Origin: Actinomycetes bacterium
Lineage (GTDB): Bacteria; Actinomycetota; Acidimicrobiia; Acidimicrobiales; Palsa-688
DNA length: 21,313 bases
Direction: 5' to 3'
Assembly (NCBI GenBank): GCA_021816565.1
Contig: JAKAXN010000034.1
Span: forward strand, 1-21,313
Position numbers and translations under genes: made by a program. The notes below the pieces were generated by a model. That model saw only the letters and a program-made list of their open reading frames with translations, was not told where the DNA came from and made no database searches. Position 1 is the stretch's first letter; every line of letters begins with the position of its first letter. This document shows positions 7,344 through 14,214 of this stretch, in pieces.

Positions 7344-8255
7344 CTACCCGGCCAGGCCGCCCTGAACCGGGTCGCGGCCGACCTCCTGGCGGCTGGTTTC
7401 GAGGAAGTTGCTGACGATCCGCGACGGGTCACCCCGCCGCCAGCACATCCCCCCGGTGGTGGTCGGCCGCTCGGCCAGTTCCCGGAACTCCACCCCCGGC
7501 AGGGGGAACATGCGCATCACGCTGGCCGGCACCAGGGCTATCCCGGCGCCGGCCGCCACTGTCAGCAGCGTGGCCGTCGGGGAGCTGGCCTCCCGGACCG
7601 ACCGGAGGGGTACGCCGGCGGCGTGGAATGCGGCCTCGATCTCCTGGCGCAGGCCCCGGGCCGTCTGGTGGGTGGGCACGATGACGGTCTCGGAGGCCAG
7701 GGCCTCGAGCCGTAACGGGTCGCGCTCGGCGGCCCAGGCCTCGGGCACCGCCACCTGCAGGGTCTCGCGCACCAGCTCCTCGTAGTCGAGGTTCTCGAGG
7801 GGCCCGGGCGACCTGACGAACCCCACGTCGAGCCGGCGGTCCCTGATGGCCTCGAGCAGGTCGCCGGTCATCCCCTGCCACAGGTTGATGGTCAGCTCCG
7901 GGAACCGCTGCCGGTGGGCCTGCAGGCTGCGGGCCAGCACCATCCCCGCCATGTCGGGCACGTAGCCCACCCCGATCCGGCCCACCTCCCCGAGGCCGGC
8001 CCTCCGGGTGCGCTCCACCGCCCGGTCCAGGTCCTCGAGGATGCTGCGGGCATCCTCGAGGAACGTCCGGCCGGCGTCTGTGACGCCCACCACGTGGTGG
8101 TGGCGCTCGAGCAGGACCACCCCCAGCCGGCGCTCGAGCTGGCGGATCTGGTGGCTGAGGGGGGACTGGGCCATGTGCAGCCTCTCCGCCGCCCGGCCGA
8201 AGTGCAGCTCCTCGGCCACCGCCACGAAGTACCGCAGGTGGCGGACCTCGATCAC
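7344..8255 (-). CDS. LysR-family transcriptional regulator
   Basis: The 303-residue protein begins with the standard LysR winged helix-turn-helix: MIEVRHLRYFVAVAEELHFG, then AAERLHMAQSPLSHQIRQLE, within about residues 1-60. A linker helix and a periplasmic-binding-protein-like effector domain (about 90-295) follow. LysR proteins are DNA-binding tetramers that respond to small metabolites and often control a neighbouring gene. The nearest candidates are the downstream small membrane protein and the upstream acetate-type transporter. The latter is transcribed in the same direction, so there is no classical divergent target. The GTG start is the natural N-terminus of the family. The effector is unknown. 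Confidence 0.93.
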   Translation of the reverse strand: MIEVRHLRYFVAVAEELHFGRAAERLHMAQSPLSHQIRQLERRLGVVLLERHHHVVGVTDAGRTFLEDARSILEDLDRAVERTRRAGLGEVGRIGVGYVPDMAGMVLARSLQAHRQRFPELTINLWQGMTGDLLEAIRDRRLDVGFVRSPGPLENLDYEELVRETLQVAVPEAWAAERDPLRLEALASETVIVPTHQTARGLRQEIEAAFHAAGVPLRSVREASSPTATLLTVAAGAGIALVPASVMRMFPLPGVEFRELAERPTTTGGMCWRRGDPSRIVSNFLETSRQEVGRDPVQGGLAG

Positions 8256-8352
8256 CAGCGCCGGTCCCGCGTCGATCTGGCCTCGGTCATCGGGTGGATA
8301 GGTTCCCCGGCCGGGAGGCCCGTAACTGGAGCCGGGGCCCGGCCCGGACGCG

Positions 8353-8386
8353 CCGATGGCCCGCCGGGATCCCGGCGGGCCATCGG
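8353..8386. terminator. Perfect 34-bp GC-rich palindrome, probable terminator
   Basis: The left half is CCGATGGCCCGCCGGGA and the right half, starting at 8370, is its exact reverse complement, with no spacer. It lies about 100 nt downstream of the leftward transporter stop codon and about 100 nt upstream of the LysR start. No T-run follows in either direction, which is common for GC-rich actinobacterial hairpins. It could instead be an operator. Confidence 0.55.
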
Positions 8387-8483
8387 ATCGACTGGGTGCA
8401 ACTGATCGCTCGGCTTCCCTCTGATCGGCCTGTTCCGGTCCGAGCAGACCGACCGGCGAGGGTGGCTGTGGGCGTTGGCGCCC

Positions 8484-9269
8484 CTACTGGCCCACCCGGA
8501 CACCGGGCATGCCGGCGGGGTACTCCAGAGGCCGGGTGATCTTGCGACCCGGGACGTTGGCGTCCTTGCTCCACTTACCCAGCGGGATGATGGCCCGCCC
8601 GGTAGCGCCCTCGAGCATCATGCCGGTGGCGAACAGGTAGGCCGCCGCCGCCGACACCACGAACAGCCAGCCTCCGGCCTCCGTGGTGGCCAGGCTGCCG
8701 GACCAGAATCCGGCGGCGGTCAGGCTGGCGCCGGCCGCCAGAGTGCCGAGCACCAGGGTGAGCAGGCCGCTCTGGGCCATGGCTGCGATGGTGCCGCTGA
8801 TGGTGATGGCGGCCAACATGATGAACCAGAATGCAAAGCCGGCATTGGCCACGCCGAACTTCAGATGAATGGGCAGAATGCCCGTGGAGCTCAGGGCCAT
8901 CAGAAGGCCCCAGCCCATCCAGAAGGCTCCCCAGATGGTGTGCATTGCCACCGCCACACCGTCACGGGCCTTGAACGAAACTATCGCTGCAATAGCTTGC
9001 AGCACTCCGCCTGCGAAGAGAGCAAATGGCCACAGGATCGCTCCTGTGCCGGAACCGCCATACCAACCCGCCTGCCAGGCGCCCACCATCGCCGTTGCGA
9101 TGGCAAAACCGAACAGACCCATGATGGAGGGGGCGGCGATCGGGTTCAGGACCACTCGGGTGCGAGCCAGCCAGGCCTCGTCCGTTTCAGAGGTGGCTAG
9201 ATCGATAACAGGATCAGTTGAACTCCCATTTCGCACCTGGCCCTCGTTGACACGACCGGCCATAGTCAT
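8484..9269 (-). CDS. GPR1/FUN34/YaaH (AceTr) family acetate-type uptake transporter
   Basis: The 261-residue protein contains the family signature region as NPIAAPSIMGLFGFAIAT, close to the canonical NPAPLGLMGF. About six hydrophobic helices follow, then a short charged C-terminus. Members such as SatP move acetate and succinate with protons or form anion channels in the inner membrane. A hydrophilic N-terminus of about 35 residues precedes helix 1. The ATG at 9269 is chosen because AAAGGAG lies 8 nt upstream; longer reading through to 9779 has no support. The 5' half of the gene has visibly more A/T at third positions than neighbouring genes, which may hint at separate ancestry. A 34-bp palindrome follows its stop codon. 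Confidence 0.88.
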   Translation of the reverse strand: MTMAGRVNEGQVRNGSSTDPVIDLATSETDEAWLARTRVVLNPIAAPSIMGLFGFAIATAMVGAWQAGWYGGSGTGAILWPFALFAGGVLQAIAAIVSFKARDGVAVAMHTIWGAFWMGWGLLMALSSTGILPIHLKFGVANAGFAFWFIMLAAITISGTIAAMAQSGLLTLVLGTLAAGASLTAAGFWSGSLATTEAGGWLFVVSAAAAYLFATGMMLEGATGRAIIPLGKWSKDANVPGRKITRPLEYPAGMPGVRVGQ

Positions 9270-9492
9270 GGTATCGTCTCCTTTCTGAAGCAGCCTCGAG
9301 CCGCTCCATTTGGTGCTACCCGGGGGGCCGACAGCGGTATCAGACGTCCGATGTGTTGACTTGATCGCATGCACATCTCGGCTCCCCGCCAGTTGCAATT
9401 GCCCCTGAATTAGAGGACAGCTCCTGCCGGGCGCTCCGGCGGCCGGCGCCCCGGTCCCTCGCGGCCCGGCGCATCGCGGGCCGACCGGCGCC

Positions 9493-9510
9493 TGTCCGCA
9501 CGTGCGGACA
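9493..9510. promoter_or_regulatory. 18-bp perfect palindrome, candidate operator
   Basis: TGTCCGCACGTGCGGACA is an exact dyad centred 97 bp before the leader ORF start. Its length and lack of a spacer fit a dimeric repressor site (TetR or MarR type) rather than a terminator. The regulator is unknown. Confidence 0.5.
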
Positions 9511-9584
9511 ACCGACCGCACCGCCATGTTTCCGCCCCCCGGCCGCGGGTAACTAGGCGGTGCCTTCGGCAGGTATCGGGACAG

Positions 9585-9590
9585 AAGGAG
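9585..9590 (+). promoter_or_regulatory. Shine-Dalgarno AAGGAG serving the leader ORF
   Basis: AAGGAG lies 8 nt before the GTG at 9599, but 34 nt before the ctaC GTG at 9625. This is the strongest ribosome site upstream of the operon and appears to serve the short leader, not ctaC directly. Confidence 0.6.
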
Positions 9591-9598
9591 AGCCGGGA

Positions 9599-9628
9599 GT
9601 GAAGTTGACCAACTGGGCGGGCCGGTGA
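9599..9628 (+). CDS. Nine-residue leader peptide ORF overlapping the ctaC start
   Basis: GTG plus eight codons (MKLTNWAGR) ends at a TGA that overlaps the ctaC GTG (GTGA at 9625-9628). It has an ideal Shine-Dalgarno sequence, while the ctaC start has only a weak GGGCGG nearby. Ribosomes finishing the leader could reinitiate at ctaC, linking oxidase synthesis to leader translation. It might instead be a relic of the true ctaC N-terminus separated by an indel. No regulatory codon run is visible apart from a single Trp. Confidence 0.45.
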   Translation: MKLTNWAGR

Positions 9629-10251
9629 ACCTGCCGCTCCGGTTCAACCACACCTTCAGGGTCGAGGTGACGATCGCCATCGTCGTGTTCAGCCTGATCC
9701 TGCTGATCCTGCTCTTCGCCGTGGTGCGGTCGTACACCAGGTGGGGCCGCCACGCCTCCCAGAAGCACGATTTCACCAAGACCGAGGCTTCCTACACCGC
9801 CCTCCTAGCGGTGGTGGCGGCCGGGCTGGTCACCTTCTCGCTGACCGAGAACACCTCCCCCCACCCGAAGCCGCAGGTCCAGGTCAACGTCACGGGCTAC
9901 CAGTGGTGCTGGCGCTTCGCCTACCAGGGCACCCCCGTCTCGGTGACCGCCAACTGCGTCAACGGGAAGATCCCCACCCTCGTCGTGCCCACCGGCGAGG
10001 TGGTGCGCTTCAACGTCACCTCGGCCGATGTCATCCACTCCTTCTGGATCCCCGAGCTGCGCTACAAGACCTTCGCCTACCCCAACTGGGTCAACCACTT
10101 CGAGACGGTCATCAGCCACACCGGCAACTGGCTGGGGGAGTGCGCCGAGTTCTGCGGGCTCTACCACTACGCCATGCACTTCCGGGTGTCGGCCGTGACC
10201 CCCGCGCAGTTCACCACCTGGCTCACCGGCGAGGAGAAGGCGGCCCGATGA
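9625..10251 (+). CDS. ctaC: Cytochrome c oxidase subunit II (CuA subunit)
   Basis: The 208-residue protein has two N-terminal transmembrane helices (about 13-35 and 56-73) and an outward-facing cupredoxin domain with the complete binuclear CuA site. The ligands are H138 (VIHSFW), C173, E175, C177, H181 and M184 (GECAEFCGLYHYAM). It accepts electrons from cytochrome c and passes them to heme a in subunit I. The aromatic entry patch is GYQWCWRF, with a Cys in the middle position, and C111 lies 16 residues later. There is no lipobox or fused cytochrome c domain. GTG at 9625 is the only plausible in-frame start. Its stop overlaps the ctaD ATG (ATGA). Confidence 0.95.
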   Translation: MNLPLRFNHTFRVEVTIAIVVFSLILLILLFAVVRSYTRWGRHASQKHDFTKTEASYTALLAVVAAGLVTFSLTENTSPHPKPQVQVNVTGYQWCWRFAYQGTPVSVTANCVNGKIPTLVVPTGEVVRFNVTSADVIHSFWIPELRYKTFAYPNWVNHFETVISHTGNWLGECAEFCGLYHYAMHFRVSAVTPAQFTTWLTGEEKAAR

Positions 10252-11927
10252 CAACCACCGAGATCGGGCCCGGTACCCCCGCCGCCGGACCGGGGACCAG
10301 CGACGCCCCGCCGCCGTCACTGGAGGCCCGGGGGCTGGCCGCCGCCTTCACCACCACCGACCACAAGCGGATCGGCCTGATCACCATCATCACCGCGCTG
10401 GTCCTGTTCCTGGCCAACGGGGCCCTGGCGCTGGTGATGCGGGCCCAGCTGGCCCAGCCCCTGCAGCGGATCGTCAGCCCCCACCTGTACTCGGAGCTGT
10501 TCACCCTGCACGGCACCGGGATGATCTTCCTGGTCATCACCCCCTTCGCCATCGGGATGGGGGTGTACCTGGTGCCGCTGCAGGTGGGCGCGCCCGGCAT
10601 CGCCGCCCCCCGCATCGCCCTGCTCGGCTACTGGCTCTACGCCATGGGGGCGGTGGCCCTGTACTCCGGGGTGTTCGTGGGCGGGGGGGCGGCCGACGCC
10701 GGCTGGTACTCCTACACGCCGCTCTCCGACAGCATCTACAGCCCGGGGCAGGGTCAGAGCCTGTGGATAGTGGGCACCTTCCTGGCCGCCTCCGGGATGA
10801 TCCTGCAGTCGTGGGCGGTGCTGTGGACCGCCACCCGGCTCCGGGCGCCGGGCATGACGCTCATGCGGATGTCGGTGTTCACCTGGTCGGAGGTGGTGAC
10901 GGTTCTGATGACCATCGCCTCGTTCCCCTCGGTGCTGGTGGCGGCGTCGATCATGGCCGCCGGGCGCATGGACCCGTCCATCTTCAACAGCAACTACCTG
11001 AACATCGCCTACGACAACCTGTTCTGGTTCTACGGCCACCCGGTCGTGTACGTGATGTTCTTCCCGTTCGTGGGGGCGGTGGCCGAGTCACTGGCCACCT
11101 TCGCCGGAAAGCCGTACGTGGGCTACAAGTTCACCGTCGGTGCCCTCCTGAGCTTCGCCGCGCTGTCGATGGCGGTGTGGGGCCACCACCTGTTCACGTC
11201 CGGGCAGTCGGCCAACGACTACTACAGCCTGACCACCATCATGCTGGCCGTGCCGGCCGGAGTGGAGTACTTCGGCTTCCTCGGCACCGTCGTCACCGGC
11301 CGGCTGGTGTACACCACGTCGCTCCTGTTCGCCCTGGCGTTCATCCCGCAGTTCGCCATCGGCGGCCTGAGCGGGATCATGCTCGGCACCCCGGTGGTGG
11401 ACTACCACGTCAACGGGTCGTACTTCGTGGTTGCCCACTTCCACTACACCCTCTTCGCCGGCAGCGTGTTCGGCTTCTTCGCCGGGTTCTACCTGTGGTG
11501 GCCCAAGGTGACCGGCACCATGCTGGGGGAGAAGCTCGGCCGGACCCACTTCTGGTTGATGGTGGTGGGCACCAACGTGACGTTCCTGCCCATGTTCTTC
11601 AGCGGGTACTACGGGATGCCCCGGCGGGTGGCGACCTACCCGGCTTCGGAGCACATCACCGTCTACAACCTCATCTCGAGCATCGGCGCCGGGATCCTGG
11701 CCGTGGCCATGGTGGTGTGGATGATCAACGTGGTGCGCTCGCTGCACCGCAAGGTGCCGGCCCCGCCCGACCCGTGGGGCGGCCACACGCTCGAGTGGGC
11801 CACCACCTCGCCGCCGCCCCGGTACAACTTCACCGCCATACCGCCCATCAGGTCCTACTACCCGCTCCACGAACTGAGGGAGGAGCAGGAAAAGGAGGCG
11901 GTCGTCATCGGGAGCGAGCCGGCGTGA
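10248..11927 (+). CDS. ctaD: Cytochrome c oxidase subunit I, variant lacking the usual proton-channel residues
   Basis: The 559-residue protein has the 12-helix heme-copper oxidase core. Heme a ligands are H88 and H399, the heme a3 ligand is H397, and CuB ligands are H264, H313 and H314. The cross-linking tyrosine Y268 is present (GHPVVY), so O2 reduction should be possible. Compared with Paracoccus, D124 is Gly117 (VGAPGIAAPR), E278 is Val266 and K354 is Glu340 (VPAGVEYF). The Mg-site H403/D404 pair also appears replaced (NGSYF). The arginine pair contacting heme propionates remains (MPRR). It is therefore a divergent oxidase rather than a canonical A1 enzyme. The start overlaps the ctaC stop, and its own stop overlaps the next gene. 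Confidence 0.95.
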   Translation: MTTTEIGPGTPAAGPGTSDAPPPSLEARGLAAAFTTTDHKRIGLITIITALVLFLANGALALVMRAQLAQPLQRIVSPHLYSELFTLHGTGMIFLVITPFAIGMGVYLVPLQVGAPGIAAPRIALLGYWLYAMGAVALYSGVFVGGGAADAGWYSYTPLSDSIYSPGQGQSLWIVGTFLAASGMILQSWAVLWTATRLRAPGMTLMRMSVFTWSEVVTVLMTIASFPSVLVAASIMAAGRMDPSIFNSNYLNIAYDNLFWFYGHPVVYVMFFPFVGAVAESLATFAGKPYVGYKFTVGALLSFAALSMAVWGHHLFTSGQSANDYYSLTTIMLAVPAGVEYFGFLGTVVTGRLVYTTSLLFALAFIPQFAIGGLSGIMLGTPVVDYHVNGSYFVVAHFHYTLFAGSVFGFFAGFYLWWPKVTGTMLGEKLGRTHFWLMVVGTNVTFLPMFFSGYYGMPRRVATYPASEHITVYNLISSIGAGILAVAMVVWMINVVRSLHRKVPAPPDPWGGHTLEWATTSPPPRYNFTAIPPIRSYYPLHELREEQEKEAVVIGSEPA

Positions 11928-12325
11928 CCCGCTTGCGCACCTTGATGAAGACCACCGGGGCCCAGGTCGTCGGCATCTGGATGCTGATCAACCTGGTCGT
12001 CGTCTCGTGGCACTTCGCCTTCAACGCCTACTCCCGCCTGCAGGAGCTGATCCTCGGCTGGTCGATGGTCGGGCTGCTGCTGATCGTGACGGTGGCGGTG
12101 CTGGCGTTCCCGTCCCGTCCCCGCACTCCGGTGGCCACTCCGCCCGGCGCCGGGCGGTCCCGCAACGGGGCCGTCGCCCCGGCGTTCGCCGCGGCCTGCC
12201 TGGCCGGAGGCCTGGCCTGGGTGTTCGGGGTGTTCGTCGCCTACCTGGCCCTGCCGCTGGTGGCCTTCTGCCTGGCCCGGTGGCGGGTGGAGTGGTCCGA
12301 GCGGCGCCAGGAGAAGCGGTCATGA
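11924..12325 (+). CDS. Small membrane protein in the subunit-IV position of the oxidase operon
   Basis: The 133-residue protein has hydrophobic helices at about 13-32 and 43-62 and a long hydrophobic region at about 84-118 that could hold one or two helices. A basic C-terminus follows (RWRVEWSERRQEKRS). No sequence family was recognised. Position and size resemble actinobacterial CtaF (subunit IV), which binds the rim of the oxidase, but sequence similarity is not evident by eye. The GTG start overlaps the ctaD stop (GTGA) and its stop overlaps the qcrC ATG. This tight coupling supports a structural or assembly role in the oxidase. Confidence 0.8.
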   Translation: MTRLRTLMKTTGAQVVGIWMLINLVVVSWHFAFNAYSRLQELILGWSMVGLLLIVTVAVLAFPSRPRTPVATPPGAGRSRNGAVAPAFAAACLAGGLAWVFGVFVAYLALPLVAFCLARWRVEWSERRQEKRS

Positions 12326-13317
12326 GCGGGACCGCCGGACCCCGCCGGTGGCGGCGGCTGGCTCTCATCTGGGCTCCGCTGCTGGCGTTGGCCGGCGGCG
12401 TCGGCTGGGTGCTGGTGCCGTCCAACGCGGTGGCCCTGGCCGCCCCGCCGGGATCTGCCACCACCTCCTCCTCGACCACCTCGGTTCCCGGCGCCGCCAA
12501 CCTGCCCCTGTCGCCGCCGGACACCCGTCCGGTGACGGTGACGACCACACCCGGCGAGACCACCACCACCGCCGCCCCGCCGACGCACACCCCGTCCAAC
12601 GGCACCCCCAACCACCCGACCGCCTCGCAGGGCACCCCGGTCCATCCGGCCGAGGTGGCGGGCAACACGCTGGGGGCCGACGGGGTGACGGCCAGGGTCC
12701 TCTACCAGCAGGACTGCGCCGTCTGCCACGGTGCCACCGGCCTGGGCACCCCCCGGGCCCCCAGCCTGAAGGGGGTGGGGGAGGCCGCCGTCGACTTCGA
12801 GCTCACCACCGGGCGCATGCCGAAAAAGGACGTCTCTTCCAAGACCACTCCCTATTCGCGCATCCTGCCGGAGGCCGACATCTTGGCCCTGGACCGCTAC
12901 GTCACCGCCCTGGTGGCCCACGGCGGGCCCGGCATTCCCAGCGTCAACCCCACCGCCGGGGTGGCCGCCCACGGACAGGAACTCTTCGACGAGGACTGCG
13001 CGGCCTGCCACAACTGGAGCGGATCCGGCGGCATCCTCTTCGACCGGCCGGTCCCGAAGATCACCGAGGCGTCCCCCACCCAGCTGGGCGAGGCCATGCG
13101 CATAGGACCGGTCGCCATGCCCAAGTTCGGGCCCAAGGAGCTCACCTCCCAGCAGGTCAACGACATCGCCGCCTACCTGCAGGAGATGAAGCATCCCTAC
13201 GACCACGGCGGTGACCCCATCTCCCACCTGGGGCCCTTCGCCGAGGGGGCGGTGGTGTGGCTCGTAGCCATGGTCGCAATCCTGTTCGTCACCCGTTGGA
13301 TCGGAAAGCGCGGATGA
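12322..13317 (+). CDS. qcrC: Diheme cytochrome c subunit of the bcc complex, with a Thr/Pro-rich spacer
   Basis: The 331-residue protein has an N-terminal signal/anchor (about 12-42), two cytochrome c domains and a C-terminal helix (about 306-326). Heme 1 is at C132-x2-C135-H136 (CAVCH) with probable axial M166 (GRMP). Heme 2 is at C226-x2-C229-H230 (CAACH) with M266 (AMPKF). This is the actinobacterial QcrC layout, which carries electrons from the Rieske center to CuA without soluble cytochrome c. A spacer of about 70 residues rich in Ser/Thr/Pro (about 41-110) separates the anchor from heme domain 1, which is unusual compared with compact QcrC proteins. Both ends overlap neighbouring genes (ATGA). 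Confidence 0.93.
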   Translation: MSGTAGPRRWRRLALIWAPLLALAGGVGWVLVPSNAVALAAPPGSATTSSSTTSVPGAANLPLSPPDTRPVTVTTTPGETTTTAAPPTHTPSNGTPNHPTASQGTPVHPAEVAGNTLGADGVTARVLYQQDCAVCHGATGLGTPRAPSLKGVGEAAVDFELTTGRMPKKDVSSKTTPYSRILPEADILALDRYVTALVAHGGPGIPSVNPTAGVAAHGQELFDEDCAACHNWSGSGGILFDRPVPKITEASPTQLGEAMRIGPVAMPKFGPKELTSQQVNDIAAYLQEMKHPYDHGGDPISHLGPFAEGAVVWLVAMVAILFVTRWIGKRG

Positions 13318-14210
13318 GCATCGACGAGAAACGCCACGAAGTGGCCGAAGAGCTGGACCAGAAGGTGGCCCGCCGGGCCAGCGGAGCCATCCTGGCCTGC
13401 TTCGTGGCCGCCGGGATCCTCGGTACCGGCATGGCCATCGTGTTCTGGACCACCGGCAACATCGGCCTCGAGGGCGGGTTCCTGGGCGGGTCGCTCCTGT
13501 TCTTGGCCGTCGGCCTGATCCTGTGGGCCCACCACCTGCTGCCGGAGGGCCCGTACTTCGAGGAGTACCCCGACATGCAGAGCACCCCGGAGAAGGAGGC
13601 CACCGTGCTGGCCACCCTCGACCGGGGCGGCCTGGGCCGGCGCCGGCTGCTGCTCGGCTCGCTGGGAGCGGTGGGCGCCGCCATAGTGGCCAGCGTTCTG
13701 TCGACGGTGCGGTCCTTCGGCCCGCCCGCCAACTCCCTGATCCACACCGTCTGGCGCCAGAAGCGGGTCCTGGTCGACTCCGACGGCAAGCCGGTCAAGA
13801 TCGGGGACCTCCCCGTCGGGGCCGCCCTGTCGGTCTACCCGCAGGGTTTCATCGAGGAGCCCTACGTGCCGGTCATGCTGATCCACCTGCCGCCGGGCAC
13901 CAACCACCCGCTGCCCGGGCGCGAGACCTGGGCCCCCCACGACTACATCGCCTATTCCAAGATCTGCTCCCACGCCGGATGCCCGGTCAACCTGTACAAC
14001 CGGCGCACCCTCGACCTCGAGTGCCCGTGTCACCAGTCCACGTTCGCGGTGACCGACGGGGCCCACCCGATCTTCGGGCCGGCCGGCGGGTCCCTGGCCC
14101 AGCTGCCGCTGATGGTGGACCCCGACGGCACCCTGCGCTCGGCCGGGGACTTCTCCCAGCCCCCCGGGCCGGTGTTCTGGCACTACTCCAAGGGCGTGGC
14201 GGAGGGCTGA
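13314..14210 (+). CDS. qcrA: Rieske iron-sulfur subunit of the bcc complex
   Basis: The 298-residue protein has three N-terminal hydrophobic helices (about 24-46, 55-75 and 113-131), the actinobacterial QcrA form rather than the single helix of mitochondrial Rieske proteins. The 2Fe-2S ligands are C218/H220 (CSHAGC) and C237/H240 (CPCHQS). C223 and C239 form the expected disulfide. The second box reads CPCHQS instead of the usual CPCHGS, a mild change near the cluster that could shift potential. The protein takes one electron from menaquinol and hands it to QcrC. The ATG overlaps the qcrC stop. Confidence 0.95.
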   Translation: MSIDEKRHEVAEELDQKVARRASGAILACFVAAGILGTGMAIVFWTTGNIGLEGGFLGGSLLFLAVGLILWAHHLLPEGPYFEEYPDMQSTPEKEATVLATLDRGGLGRRRLLLGSLGAVGAAIVASVLSTVRSFGPPANSLIHTVWRQKRVLVDSDGKPVKIGDLPVGAALSVYPQGFIEEPYVPVMLIHLPPGTNHPLPGRETWAPHDYIAYSKICSHAGCPVNLYNRRTLDLECPCHQSTFAVTDGAHPIFGPAGGSLAQLPLMVDPDGTLRSAGDFSQPPGPVFWHYSKGVAEG

Positions 14211-14214
14211 GGAG

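Larger units (their letters stand above)
9270..9598. promoter_or_regulatory. Divergent control region between the transporter and the respiratory operon
   Basis: This 329-bp stretch holds no convincing gene. It includes a less GC-rich segment at about 9300-9420. Within it are an inverted repeat GATGTG/CACATC (9350-9355 and 9372-9377), a TTGACT at 9356 and an 8-bp GCAATTGC palindrome. Further right is the 18-bp palindrome at 9493-9510. No clear -10/-35 pair could be assigned for either direction. Confidence 0.5.

Noticed and set aside
8420..8460. Short GGTC/GACC inverted repeat after the transporter stop codon
   Set aside because: The arms are only 4-6 bp, expected by chance at this GC content; the nearby 34-bp palindrome is the credible hairpin.
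9356..9361. TTGACT as a -35 box for the respiratory operon
   Set aside because: No -10-like hexamer lies 16-19 bp downstream, and it is about 240 bp from the leader ORF.
9350..9377. GATGTG/CACATC inverted repeat as a CRP-type site
   Set aside because: The spacing is 16 bp between 6-bp arms, unlike the TGTGA-N6-TCACA consensus; kept only as part of the control-region description.
9270..9779. Upstream extension of the transporter frame
   Set aside because: It would cross the control region and antisense ctaC; the ATG at 9269 has an ideal AAAGGAG and matches the family N-terminus.
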